This document shows, piece after piece, positions 47,460 through 56,050 of a stretch of DNA of 64,000 bases. The notes under the pieces are model-generated. The model had not been told where the DNA came from and made no database searches. It worked only from the letters and a program-made list of their open reading frames with translations. Made by a program: the position numbers and the translations under genes. Source of the stretch: Crossiella sp. S99.2 (lineage in GTDB: Bacteria > Actinomycetota > Actinomycetes > Mycobacteriales > Pseudonocardiaceae); contig NZ_JALMDK010000007.1 of the NCBI RefSeq assembly GCF_023094165.1, positions 3,099 to 67,098 of the forward strand, in the 5' to 3' direction. Position 1 is the first letter of the stretch. Every line of letters starts with the position of its first letter.

Positions 47460-48383
47460 GTGCTGTTGCGTCAACTGGAGTACCTGGTCGCGCTCGCGCG
47501 GGAGCGGCACTTCGGCCGGGCCGCCGCGGCCTGCCACGTTTCGCAGCCCTCGCTGTCCGCGGCGATCCGTTCGCTGGAGAAGGAACTGGGCGCGCCACTG
47601 GTCGACCGGGGCCGCAAATTCGCCGGCCTGACTGCGGAGGGTGAGCGCGTTCTGCTGTGGGCGCACCGCATCCTGGCCGAGCGGGACGCACTCCAGGACG
47701 ACCTGTCCGCCATGCGCGAGGGCCTCACCGGGACAGTCCGGATCGGGGCCATCCCCACCGCGCTCACCGCGGTCTCGTTGCTCACAGCCCCGTTCTGCCA
47801 ACGACATCCGCACGCCAAGGTCTCACTGCGCGCACTGTCCTCCCGGGACATCGCGCACGGCCTGGCCGAGTTCGAGCTGGACGCCGGACTGACCTATTTG
47901 GACGGTGAGCAGCTGGGCCGGGTCCGGCGACTCCCCGTATACGAGGAACGCTATCTCTTGCTCGCGCCGAGCGACAGTGATCTTGCTCGTCAGGGGTCGG
48001 CGAGCTGGGCCGAGGCGGCCGCGGTGCCGCTGTGCCTGCTGTCCCCGGAGATGCGCAACCGGCGGATCCTGGACGAGCTGTTCGCCGCGGCGGGCGCGAC
48101 CGTGGCCCCGGCGGTGGAGACCGACTCGGTGGCCGCGCTCTACGCCCACGTGGCCACCCGGACCTGGTACTCGGTCATCTCGCACGCCTGGCTGCACATG
48201 TTCGGCGTGCCGGCCGGCATGCGGGTACTCCGGCTGCACGGCACCGCGCAGACCCCGAGGGTCGGCCTGGTCACCGCGGACCGCGATCCGGAGGCGCCGA
48301 TGGCCGCGGCCCTGGCCGAGGTGGCCCGCTCACTCGACGTGCGCGCCGAACTGGACCGGGTGGCGCGCGGCCACCTGTCATAG
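47460..48383 (+). CDS. LysR-family regulator of the aromatic importer operon
   Basis: 307 residues. HTH region: LRQLEYLVALARERHFGRAA...CHVSQPSLSAAIRSLEKEL; the effector domain follows. GTG 47460 is the most sensible start; the site before it is weak. Divergent orientation from the importer/pobA operon is the classic LysR layout, so it probably activates that operon with an aromatic acid as inducer. The formate dehydrogenase gene follows 107 bp later. Confidence 0.88.
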   Translation: MLLRQLEYLVALARERHFGRAAAACHVSQPSLSAAIRSLEKELGAPLVDRGRKFAGLTAEGERVLLWAHRILAERDALQDDLSAMREGLTGTVRIGAIPTALTAVSLLTAPFCQRHPHAKVSLRALSSRDIAHGLAEFELDAGLTYLDGEQLGRVRRLPVYEERYLLLAPSDSDLARQGSASWAEAAAVPLCLLSPEMRNRRILDELFAAAGATVAPAVETDSVAALYAHVATRTWYSVISHAWLHMFGVPAGMRVLRLHGTAQTPRVGLVTADRDPEAPMAAALAEVARSLDVRAELDRVARGHLS

Positions 48384-48490
48384 CCCGCGCCTATCGATCA
48401 ACAGGAAAGAACGCTTTGACCTGCGCCGTTGCCGGGCAGAACGCTGTGGGAGGCAAGGGAAACCCACCCCCAGCGCGAGGAGACGGCGAG

Positions 48491-49648
48491 ATGGCGAAGG
48501 TGCTGTGCGTGCTCTACGACGACCCGGTCGACGGCTACCCGACCGGGTACGCCAGGGACGACCTCCCGCACCTGGACGCCTACCCAGGTGGCCAGACCCT
48601 GCCCACCCCGCAGGCGATCGACTTCACCCCCGGCGCGCTGCTCGGCAGCGTCTCCGGCGAGCTGGGCCTGCGCCGATTCCTGGAGAGCCGCGGCCACACC
48701 CTGGTGGTGACCTCGGACAAGGACGGCCCCGACTCGGTGTTCGAGCGCGAGCTGGCCGACGCGGACGTGGTGATCTCGCAGCCGTTCTGGCCCGCCTACC
48801 TCACCCCGGAACGGATCGCCAAGGCCCGCAACCTCAAGCTCGCGGTCACCGCCGGCATCGGCTCGGACCACGTGGACCTGGCCGCCGCGATCGAGGCCGG
48901 GGTGACCGTCGCCGAGGTCACCTACTGCAACAGCATCAGCGTGGCCGAGCACGTGGTGATGATGATCCTCGGCCTGGTCCGCAATTACTTGCCCGCGCAC
49001 CGGATCGTCAACGAGGGCGGCTGGCACATCGCGGACGCGGTGGCCCGCTCCTACGACCTGGAGGGCATGCACGTCGGCACGGTCGCCGCCGGCCGGATCG
49101 GCCTGGCCGTGCTGCGCAGGCTCAAGCCCTTCGACGTGCACCTGCATTACACCGACCGGCACCGCCTGCCCGCCGAGGTCGAGCAGGAGCTGGGCCTGAC
49201 CTTTCACCCGGACGCGGCCGCGATGGCGCCGCACTGCGACGTGGTCACCGTCAACGCCCCCCTGCACCCGGAGACCGAGGGCCTCTTCAACGACCACCTC
49301 ATCTCGACCATGCGCCGCGGCGCCTACCTGATCAACACCGCCCGAGCCAAGATCGCCGACCAGGACGCGGTAGTCCGCGCACTGGAGTCCGGTCACCTGG
49401 CCGGATACGCCGGCGACGTCTGGTACCCGCAGCCCGCCCCCGCCGACCACCCGTGGCGCACCATGCCGCACCACGGCATGACCCCACACATCTCCGGCTC
49501 CTCACTGTCCGCGCAAACCCGCTACGCCGCAGGCACCCGGGAGATCCTGGAGAACTTCTTCGATGGTTCCCCGATCCGCGACGAATACCTGATCGTGGCA
49601 GGCGGCAAACTGGCCGGCACCGGAGCGCACTCCTACTCCACCCGCTGA
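48491..49648 (+). CDS. fdh: NAD-dependent formate dehydrogenase
   Basis: 385 residues, soluble metal-free formate dehydrogenase of the D-2-hydroxyacid dehydrogenase superfamily (formate + NAD to CO2 + NADH). Diagnostic segments: TAGIGSDHVDL, NSISVAEHVVMMIL, NTARAKIAD with the formate-binding Arg, and MTPHISG with the catalytic His. The usual Rossmann glycine pattern reads TVAAGRIG. GGAGACGGCGAG precedes the ATG. It could oxidise formate released during aromatic or C1 metabolism and so supply NADH to hydroxylases. Confidence 0.92.
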   Translation: MAKVLCVLYDDPVDGYPTGYARDDLPHLDAYPGGQTLPTPQAIDFTPGALLGSVSGELGLRRFLESRGHTLVVTSDKDGPDSVFERELADADVVISQPFWPAYLTPERIAKARNLKLAVTAGIGSDHVDLAAAIEAGVTVAEVTYCNSISVAEHVVMMILGLVRNYLPAHRIVNEGGWHIADAVARSYDLEGMHVGTVAAGRIGLAVLRRLKPFDVHLHYTDRHRLPAEVEQELGLTFHPDAAAMAPHCDVVTVNAPLHPETEGLFNDHLISTMRRGAYLINTARAKIADQDAVVRALESGHLAGYAGDVWYPQPAPADHPWRTMPHHGMTPHISGSSLSAQTRYAAGTREILENFFDGSPIRDEYLIVAGGKLAGTGAHSYSTR

Positions 49649-50427
49649 GCTGGGACTCGCCGACCCCAACGGCAGTCCCGCCCAACCGTGGGCTCAGCCC
49701 GAGCGGACCACCACCGGGCTCGGGCTGAGCCACGTCCACCTCTCCACCCAGCACGAACGTCCGCATCGCGCCGAGTTCGCCCCGGCCCGCAGCCACCAGC
49801 ACACCCCGGCCCGACCGGGGCGCGGGGCGCCCCGCCGGGGGACTGTTCTGGCAGCCCGCGCACCACGAACTGACGGTGGAGCTGCGCGATCCCCAGGACA
49901 CGGTGCACGTCCACCTGGCCGAGGAGACGGTGGGCGAGAAGACAGTGGGCGAGGCGCCGGTGAGCGAGGTGGCGGGTGAGGCCCGGCTGCCCGAGAAACC
50001 GGGCGCCCGCGACCCCCTGCGGTAACATCCAGCCACGCCCTGGCTGCCCCGGAACCATGCCTGACCAGCACATTGTGGACAACGGTCGGCCCAGAGGCGC
50101 CCCTGTGGATACGCTGGGAACCAAATCGGCACTTCCCGCGTTGCGTGAACAATAGGAAGCGCGCCACCCGCACCGCTGCCCCAATCGCCCCCAGCCCCAG
50201 CCCCAGCCCCAGCCCAGCCCCCTCAGACTCAGCCTCCACCGGCCCCGCCGCCCACCAGCCCCGCCGCCCGCCGCCCGCCGCTGCGGCCGCACCCCGGCGA
50301 CCCCGGCCCAGCCCCGCACCGCCGAGGCCCCGCCGCGGTTCGCCGGACCGGGTGATGCGCGTTCTGTGCAGCGAGGACAGCGCGTTTGTGCAGGGCCGAA
50401 TCCGGAGATCCGCCGGATACTGCCCGC
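49649..50427. other. 779-bp stretch without a convincing gene
   Basis: It holds the formate dehydrogenase terminator (49691-49731), a short plus-strand segment with natural-looking codons (GLFWQPAHHELTVEL, then RDPQDTVHVHLAEETV, ending TAA at 50023-50025) but no start, which may be a gene remnant, and a cagccc-type low-complexity run near 50187-50225. I see no full gene. Confidence 0.5.
49691..49731. terminator. 14-bp perfect stem-loop after formate dehydrogenase
   Basis: GGCTCAGCCCGAGC (49691-49704) pairs with GCTCGGGCTGAGCC (49718-49731) around a 13-base loop, 43 bp after the stop. No U-tract. Confidence 0.8.
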
Positions 50428-52374
50428 ATGGCCGAGTTCGAGTACACCGCCAACCCCGCCCGGATCGTCTTCGGCGCGGGCACGCTGAGCCGGCTGCCCG
50501 CGGAGGTCCGCGCCCTCGGCGGCAGCAGAGCCCTGCTGCTGGGCACCTCCGCGGCGGGCACCGACCGGGCTGCGACTGGGATCGACCGGGCCGAGACTGG
50601 GACCGACCGGGCCGCGGCCGCGCTCGGCCCGCTGCTGGCCGCCCGGTTCGACTGGGCTGCCATGCACACGCCGGTCGAGGTCACCGAGTCCGCGCTGGAA
50701 CTGCTGCGGGCCAACGACATCGACTGCCTGGTCGCGGTCGGTGGCGGCTCGGCCACCGGCCTGGCCAAGGCCCTCGCGTTGCGCACCGACCTGCCGCAGG
50801 TGGTGCTGCCCACGACCTACGCCGGGTCCGAGGTCACCGCGGTGCTGGGCCAGACCGAGCACGGCCGCAAGACGACGCTGACCTCGCCGAAGGTGCTGCC
50901 GGAGACGGTGATCTACGACGTCGAGCTGACCCTCGGCCTGCCGGTCGCGCTGTCGGTGACCAGTGGGGTCAACGCGATGGCGCACGCGGTGGAGGCGCTC
51001 TACGCCCCGCAGGCCAACCCGGTCACCGAACGCCTCGCGGTCGAGTCGATCGCCCTGCTGGTCCGCGCGCTGCCTCGCATCGTGGCCGACCCGGCTGATG
51101 CCGGCGCCCGCGCGGATGCGTTGCAGGGCGCTTGGCTGGCCGGGACCTGCCTTGGCTCGGTCGGTATGGGTCTGCATCACAAGCTCTGCCACACCCTGGG
51201 TGGCGCGTTTGGCCTGCCGCACGCGCAAACCCACACCGTTGTGCTGCCGCACGCCGTGGCCTACAACGCTGCCGCCGCCCCGGCCGCGATGCGCCTGATC
51301 GCCGGGGCCCTCGGCGTCACCGACGCACCCCGCGGCCTGTACGACCTGATCGTTGACCTGGGTGGACCGATCTCGTTGCGGGAATTGGGTTTGGCCCAGG
51401 CCGACCTGCCCAGGGTGGTCGAACTCGCCACTGCCACCCCCTACCCGAATCCGCGCCCGGTCACCGCCGACGGCCTCACCGCGTTGCTGACCGACGCCTG
51501 GAACGGCCACGCCCCACAGTCTTCCGGTCCACCCGACCTCAACCCCCTCACCGACGAGGTCGTGGCCAGCTTCGCCAACACCCCCGATCGGCGGACCCGC
51601 GAGCTACTGGGTGATCTGGTCCGCACCTTGCACGGCTACGTCGGCCGCAACGACCTCACCCAGCCGGAATGGCAGCGAGCGGTGGAATTCCTGACCCGCA
51701 CCGGCCAGATCAGCACCCCGACCCGCCAGGAGTTCGTGCTGCTCTCGGACGTGCTCGGGGTCTCCAGCGCGGTCGACATCCTCGCCAACTCCAGAACCCC
51801 CGACACCACCCCGTCCGCGGTGCTCGGACCGTTCTATGTGGACGGTCCACCCGAGACCCCGCACGGCGCCGACCTGGCCGCCGGACTGCCCGGCACCCCG
51901 ATGTTCGCCGACATCACTGTCACCGACATCGGCGGCACCCCGGTCGCCGACGCGGTGGTGGATGTCTGGCAGGCCAACGAAGACGGCTTCTACGACGTCC
52001 AGCTGCCGGACCTGGAAGGACCGGTGCTCCGCGCTCGCTTCCACACGAATTCCCTGGGAAAGCTCACCTTCGCCGCGATCCTGCCCGCCGAGTACCCCAT
52101 CCCCGAGGACGGCCCGGTCGGCCAACTGCTCGCCGCGGTCGGCCGCCACCCCTACCGCGCCCCGCACGTGCACTTCATGATCGCCAAGCCCGGCTACCGC
52201 ACCCTGGTGACCCAGCTCTTCGTCCAGGGCGGCCGATACCTGGACTCCGACACGGTGTTCGGCGTCAAGACCGGCCTGATCGTCGACTTCCCCGAACACC
52301 AGGGCCCGGCTCCCGACGGTCGGCCCGGCCCGTGGCGGTCGCTGAACTTCACCTTCCGCATCGCAGCCGGGTAG
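50428..52374 (+). CDS. fused maleylacetate reductase and hydroxyquinol 1,2-dioxygenase
   Basis: 648 residues joining two consecutive enzymes of hydroxyquinol breakdown. Residues 1 to about 360 are an iron-type alcohol dehydrogenase-like maleylacetate reductase: VGGGSATGLAKALA, LPTTYAGSEVTAVLGQT, HHKLCHTLGGAFGLPHAQTH. From about 365 (LNPLTDEVVASFANTPDRRTRELL) an intradiol dioxygenase begins; the iron ligands are Tyr in LGPFYVDG, Tyr in AEYPIPED and two His in APHVHFMIAKPG. The dioxygenase half opens hydroxyquinol to maleylacetate, which the reductase half turns into 3-oxoadipate. Residues near 44-64 contain three 7-residue repeats (GTDRAAT type). It lies beside an IclR regulator and pcaIJF, which finish the pathway. 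Confidence 0.92.
   Translation: MAEFEYTANPARIVFGAGTLSRLPAEVRALGGSRALLLGTSAAGTDRAATGIDRAETGTDRAAAALGPLLAARFDWAAMHTPVEVTESALELLRANDIDCLVAVGGGSATGLAKALALRTDLPQVVLPTTYAGSEVTAVLGQTEHGRKTTLTSPKVLPETVIYDVELTLGLPVALSVTSGVNAMAHAVEALYAPQANPVTERLAVESIALLVRALPRIVADPADAGARADALQGAWLAGTCLGSVGMGLHHKLCHTLGGAFGLPHAQTHTVVLPHAVAYNAAAAPAAMRLIAGALGVTDAPRGLYDLIVDLGGPISLRELGLAQADLPRVVELATATPYPNPRPVTADGLTALLTDAWNGHAPQSSGPPDLNPLTDEVVASFANTPDRRTRELLGDLVRTLHGYVGRNDLTQPEWQRAVEFLTRTGQISTPTRQEFVLLSDVLGVSSAVDILANSRTPDTTPSAVLGPFYVDGPPETPHGADLAAGLPGTPMFADITVTDIGGTPVADAVVDVWQANEDGFYDVQLPDLEGPVLRARFHTNSLGKLTFAAILPAEYPIPEDGPVGQLLAAVGRHPYRAPHVHFMIAKPGYRTLVTQLFVQGGRYLDSDTVFGVKTGLIVDFPEHQGPAPDGRPGPWRSLNFTFRIAAG
50558..50620 (+). 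repeat. 21-bp in-frame triplicate in the reductase half
   Basis: Three 21-bp units encode GTDRAAT, GIDRAET and GTDRAAA, an expanded surface segment near the first nucleotide-binding strand. Confidence 0.75.
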
Positions 52375-52379
52375 GGCGC

Positions 52380-53159
52380 TCAACGCCGGGCGCGCAGGTC
52401 ACCCTCGATCCCCTTGCACGCCAACAGCAACCGCGGCAGCAACTCCGATTCCAGCGCCGCCGCGGAGAATCGGCTGGCATGCGTGGCGATGTTCGCCGCC
52501 GCCACCACCCGTCCCGCCCGATCCCGGATCGGCGCCGCCACCGACCGCAACCCCTCCTCCAACTCCTGATCCACCACGGCCCAGCCCTGCTCCCGCACCA
52601 CCCGCAACTGCTCCCGCAACCGATCCGCCGAGGTGATCGTCCGCGTGGTCAGCCGGGTCAACCCGCTGGCCGCCAACGCATCCTGCAACGCCGCCGGGTC
52701 CAGCTCGGCCAGCAGCACCTGCCCCATCGAGGTGGCGAAGGCCGGAAACCGGGTCCCCACACTGATCCCGACGGTCATGATCCGGGTCACCGCCGCCCGC
52801 GCGACGTACACCACGAACCCGCCGTCGAGCACCGACACCGAACTGGACTCGCCGACCTCGGCCGACAACCGCTCCAGGTGCGGTTGCGCCACCTCCGGCA
52901 GCGACTGGCTGGACAGGTAGGCGTAGCCCAGTTCCAGCACCCGCGCGGTCAGCGCGAACTGCTTGCCGTCGGTGCGCACGTACCCCAGGTCCACCAGGGT
53001 CAGCAGGAACCGGCGCGCGGCGGCCCTGGTCATCCCGGTCTCCCTGGCCACCTCGCTCAGCGTCAGCTCCGGTGTGTCCGGGCCGAACGCGGTGATCACC
53101 GCCAGCCCACGCGCCAGCGACTGCACATGGTGCGCGCCCCGCTCCGCCTGCTCGTCCAT
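52380..53159 (-). CDS. IclR-family regulator (PcaR/PcaU-like)
   Basis: 259 residues. Winged helix: HHVQSLARGLAVITAFG, LTLSEVARETGMTRAAARRFLLTL; effector domain with TRIMTVGISVGTRFPAFATSMGQVLLAEL, the signature of the PcaR/PobR group that answers to 3-oxoadipate or protocatechuate. Its stop lies 5 bp from that of the convergent fusion gene; upstream on the same strand is the thiolase gene. It is the likely regulator of the pca genes and the fusion. Confidence 0.9.
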   Translation of the reverse strand: MDEQAERGAHHVQSLARGLAVITAFGPDTPELTLSEVARETGMTRAAARRFLLTLVDLGYVRTDGKQFALTARVLELGYAYLSSQSLPEVAQPHLERLSAEVGESSSVSVLDGGFVVYVARAAVTRIMTVGISVGTRFPAFATSMGQVLLAELDPAALQDALAASGLTRLTTRTITSADRLREQLRVVREQGWAVVDQELEEGLRSVAAPIRDRAGRVVAAANIATHASRFSAAALESELLPRLLLACKGIEGDLRARR

Positions 53160-53170
53160 CTCACTCCCGC

Positions 53171-54346
53171 TCACGCCTGCAGCACCACGGCCAGACCCTG
53201 CCCGACCCCGATGCACAGTGTGGCAAGGCCCCAGCCACCGCCCGCACGCCGTAGCCGATGTGCCAGCTGGGTCAGCAACCGCCCGCCCGAGGCACCCAGC
53301 GGATGCCCCAGCGCGATCGCGCCGCCGTCGGTGTTGACGATCTCCGGATCCAGCTCCGGCCAGGCCCGCAGGCAGGCCAACGCCTGCGCCGCGAACGCCT
53401 CGTTCAACTCCACCGCGGTCAGATCCGACCAGCCGATCCCGGCCCGCCGCAACGCGATCTCCGCCGCCCGCACCGGCCCCAGCCCGAACACGTCCGGATC
53501 AACTCCGGCCGCACCACGTCCGGCGACCCGGGCCAGCGGCGTCACGCCCAACCGCCGCGCCGCGTCCGCATCACCCAGCAACACCGCTGAGGCCCCGTCG
53601 TTCAACGGCGAGGAGTTCCCGGCCGTGACCGTCCCTTGTGGACGGAAAACCGGCTTCAACCCGGCCAGCTTCGCCGCGGTGGTATCCGCCCGGATGCTCT
53701 CGTCCCGGGTCAGCGAAACCCCGGGTACCGCGACCACCTGCTCGTCGAAGTGCCCCGCATCCCAGGCCGCGGCGGCCAGTCGATGACTCCGCAACGCGAA
53801 CTCGTCCTGACTTGCTCTGTCCACTTCGGACTGTTCGGCCAGGATCTCGGTGCTTTCACCCAACGACACCGTCCACTGTGGCGGCATCGCCGGATTCACC
53901 ATCCGCCAGCCCAGCGTGGTGGAGTGCAACGTCGCGTCCGCCGCAGGGAAACCCTTGGCGGGCTTGGGCAACACCCATGGCGCGCGGCTCATCGATTCCA
54001 CGCCGCCCACCGCCACCAGCGAGGCGTCCCCGACCGCGATCATCCGCGAGGCGTGCATGGCCGCGTCCAAACTGGATCCGCACAACCGGTTCACCGTGGT
54101 GCCCGGCACCGAGGTCGGCCACCCGGCCAGCAGGGTGGCCATCCGCGCCACGTTCCGGTTGTCCTCCCCGGCCTGATTGGCCGCCCCGAACACCACCTCG
54201 TCCACCGACCCCGGATCACATCCGACCCGCTCGGTCAACGCCCGCAACACCACCGCCGCCAGGTCATCCGGCCGAATGCCCGACAGCGCGCCACCGTGCC
54301 GTCCGAACGGAGTCCGCACCCCGTCCAGCAAGAACACCTCGGTCAT
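53171..54346 (-). CDS. pcaF: 3-oxoadipyl-CoA thiolase
   Basis: 391 residues. Thiolase active-site Cys in NRLCGSSLDA, His in GGAIALGHPLGASGGR and the second Cys in LCIGVGQG. It splits 3-oxoadipyl-CoA into succinyl-CoA and acetyl-CoA. The ATG at 54346 overlaps the pcaJ stop (ATGA), and pcaIJF run as one operon. Confidence 0.93.
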   Translation of the reverse strand: MTEVFLLDGVRTPFGRHGGALSGIRPDDLAAVVLRALTERVGCDPGSVDEVVFGAANQAGEDNRNVARMATLLAGWPTSVPGTTVNRLCGSSLDAAMHASRMIAVGDASLVAVGGVESMSRAPWVLPKPAKGFPAADATLHSTTLGWRMVNPAMPPQWTVSLGESTEILAEQSEVDRASQDEFALRSHRLAAAAWDAGHFDEQVVAVPGVSLTRDESIRADTTAAKLAGLKPVFRPQGTVTAGNSSPLNDGASAVLLGDADAARRLGVTPLARVAGRGAAGVDPDVFGLGPVRAAEIALRRAGIGWSDLTAVELNEAFAAQALACLRAWPELDPEIVNTDGGAIALGHPLGASGGRLLTQLAHRLRRAGGGWGLATLCIGVGQGLAVVLQA

Positions 54347-55092
54347 GACCGCCCCTTCAAGTCCCGCAGCATCGCCAGCTCGGCTGCGGTCGGCGCCGGT
54401 GTCTCGCTCAACTCGGGGGAGACCCGCAGCTCCCACCCGGTGGCCGCCCGCACCTGCCCCACCGACACACCCGGATGCACCTGCGTCAACGTGAGTTCCC
54501 GTGTCTCCGCGTCCGGCCGCAACACGCCAAGATCGGTGATCACGGTCGTCGGCCCGGCGCCCCGCAGTCCCAGCCGTTCCCGGTCACCGGCCCCGGAACC
54601 GTGTCCGACCGAGGTCACGAAGTCCACCCGCTCCACAAAGCTTCGCGGATTCTGCCGGACCACCACAAAAACCTCCCGGCAGGAGGCCGCGATCTCCGGT
54701 GCCCCACCGGCGCCGGGCAGCCGGACCTTGGGCTGGTGGTAGTCCCCGACCACGGTCGTGTTGATGTTGGCGAACCGGTCCAACTGCGCCGCGCCAAGGA
54801 AACCCACGTCAATCCGCCCAGGCTGCAACCAGTAGTTGAACACCTCGGGCACACTGATCACCGCATCCGCGGTCTCACCCAGGATCCCGTCGCCGATCGA
54901 GGCGGGCAGCCGATCTGGTTTGGATCCGAGGGTCCCCGACTCGTAGATCAGCACCAAATCCGGCGCGTGCGTCAGCCGGGCCAGATTCGCCGCGGTGGAA
55001 GGCAATCCGATCCCGACGAAGCAGCGAACCCCGTCCCGCAACGCCCTGGCCGCAGCCACCGTCATCATCTCATCCGCGGAGTACTCGCTCAT
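54343..55092 (-). CDS. pcaJ: 3-oxoadipate CoA-transferase subunit B
   Basis: 249 residues. Class I CoA-transferase beta subunit: RDGVRCFVGIGLPSTAANLA, catalytic Glu in IYESGTLG, then FNYWLQPGRIDVGFLGAAQLD. It forms the enzyme with PcaI, charging 3-oxoadipate from succinyl-CoA. The ATG overlaps the pcaI stop by 4 bp. Confidence 0.92.
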   Translation of the reverse strand: MSEYSADEMMTVAAARALRDGVRCFVGIGLPSTAANLARLTHAPDLVLIYESGTLGSKPDRLPASIGDGILGETADAVISVPEVFNYWLQPGRIDVGFLGAAQLDRFANINTTVVGDYHQPKVRLPGAGGAPEIAASCREVFVVVRQNPRSFVERVDFVTSVGHGSGAGDRERLGLRGAGPTTVITDLGVLRPDAETRELTLTQVHPGVSVGQVRAATGWELRVSPELSETPAPTAAELAMLRDLKGRS

Positions 55093-55910
55093 GCCAGGCT
55101 CCCGGAGTCCGCGAAAACGTTGTCCCGCAACCATTCCCGGAACCGTTCCCGATCCCGCGAGATCGCGTCCCAGTCCTGGTACCACTGGTTGTCCCGCTCG
55201 GAATATCCCTGCGCGTAGGAGGGATGGGCCCCACCCGGCACCACGGCGACCCGGGTGACCGCCCACGATGGCAACACGATCGCCCCCGGCACCGGTGACA
55301 GCTCGTCCACCACCTCCTCGACGGTCACCAAACTCCGCCGAGCGGCCAGCACTGCTTCTTTCTGCACCCCGAGCAATCCCCAGAGCTGCACATTGCCCCG
55401 ACGATCGGACCGCTGCGCGTGCACCACCGTCACATCCGGGTTCAATGCGGCCACTGCCGCCAACCGCTCCCCGGTGAAGGGACAGTCAACCGACCGGATG
55501 GTAGGCGTCACCGCGCCAAGATCGGTCCCCGAGTAGCCGCGCAACACCGCGAACGGCAACCCGGACGCCCCAGCCACATACCGGTTGGCCATGCCCGCGT
55601 GACTGTGTTCCTCCAGCTCCAACGCCCGCGGCCACGCGTGCTCCACCGCGTCCCGAAACCGGTGCAACGAACCAACTCCGGGATTCCCACCCCAGGAGAA
55701 CACCAGCTTGCGCGCACAGCCCGCGCCGATCAGCTGGTCGTACACCAGATCCGGCGTCATCCGAACCAGGGTCAGCTCCCGCCGCCCCTGCCGGATGATC
55801 TCGCGCCCGGCCGCCATCGGTATCAGATGGGTGAACCCCTCCAGCGCGACCACATCCCCGTCACGCACCAGCTCGGCGACCCCATCCGCCAGCGACACGA
55901 TCTCCGCCAT
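55089..55910 (-). CDS. pcaI: 3-oxoadipate CoA-transferase subunit A
   Basis: 273 residues from ATG 55910, which has GGAG 6 bp upstream; ATG 55931 is an alternative. Alpha-subunit features: DGDVVALEGFTHLIPMAAGREII, LVRMTPDLVYDQLIGAGCARKLVFSWGGNPGVGSLHRF. It is the first gene of pcaIJF and is preceded by an IclR-type box at 55924. Confidence 0.91.
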   Translation of the reverse strand: MAEIVSLADGVAELVRDGDVVALEGFTHLIPMAAGREIIRQGRRELTLVRMTPDLVYDQLIGAGCARKLVFSWGGNPGVGSLHRFRDAVEHAWPRALELEEHSHAGMANRYVAGASGLPFAVLRGYSGTDLGAVTPTIRSVDCPFTGERLAAVAALNPDVTVVHAQRSDRRGNVQLWGLLGVQKEAVLAARRSLVTVEEVVDELSPVPGAIVLPSWAVTRVAVVPGGAHPSYAQGYSERDNQWYQDWDAISRDRERFREWLRDNVFADSGSLA

Positions 55911-55923
55911 CGCCCGCTCCAAT

Positions 55924-55938
55924 GTTCGCATTGCGCAC
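55924..55938 (-). promoter_or_regulatory. GTTCG-N5-CGCAC box, probable IclR/PcaR operator
   Basis: GTTCGCATTGCGCAC shares both ends (GTTCG and CGCAC) with the known Pseudomonas PcaR box. A wider inverted pair, ATGTTCG (55922-55928) and CGAACAT (55953-55959), surrounds the likely start of pcaI transcription. Confidence 0.5.
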
Positions 55939-56050
55939 AAAAGTTCTACATACGAACATAGCCCCGGCCCAAACCCCCGTCAACAAACCCCGGACGGCCC
56001 TGCCCGGCTCGGCCGGCGGCCCCTTGCCTACGCCTGGTCCCGACCCGCTC

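Noticed and set aside
48398..49489. Open frame opposite formate dehydrogenase
   Set aside because: The plus strand carries every formate dehydrogenase landmark; the antisense frame has none.
50140..50300. Cagccc-type hexamer run as a meaningful repeat
   Set aside because: Short C-rich low complexity in non-coding DNA; no structure beyond slippage.
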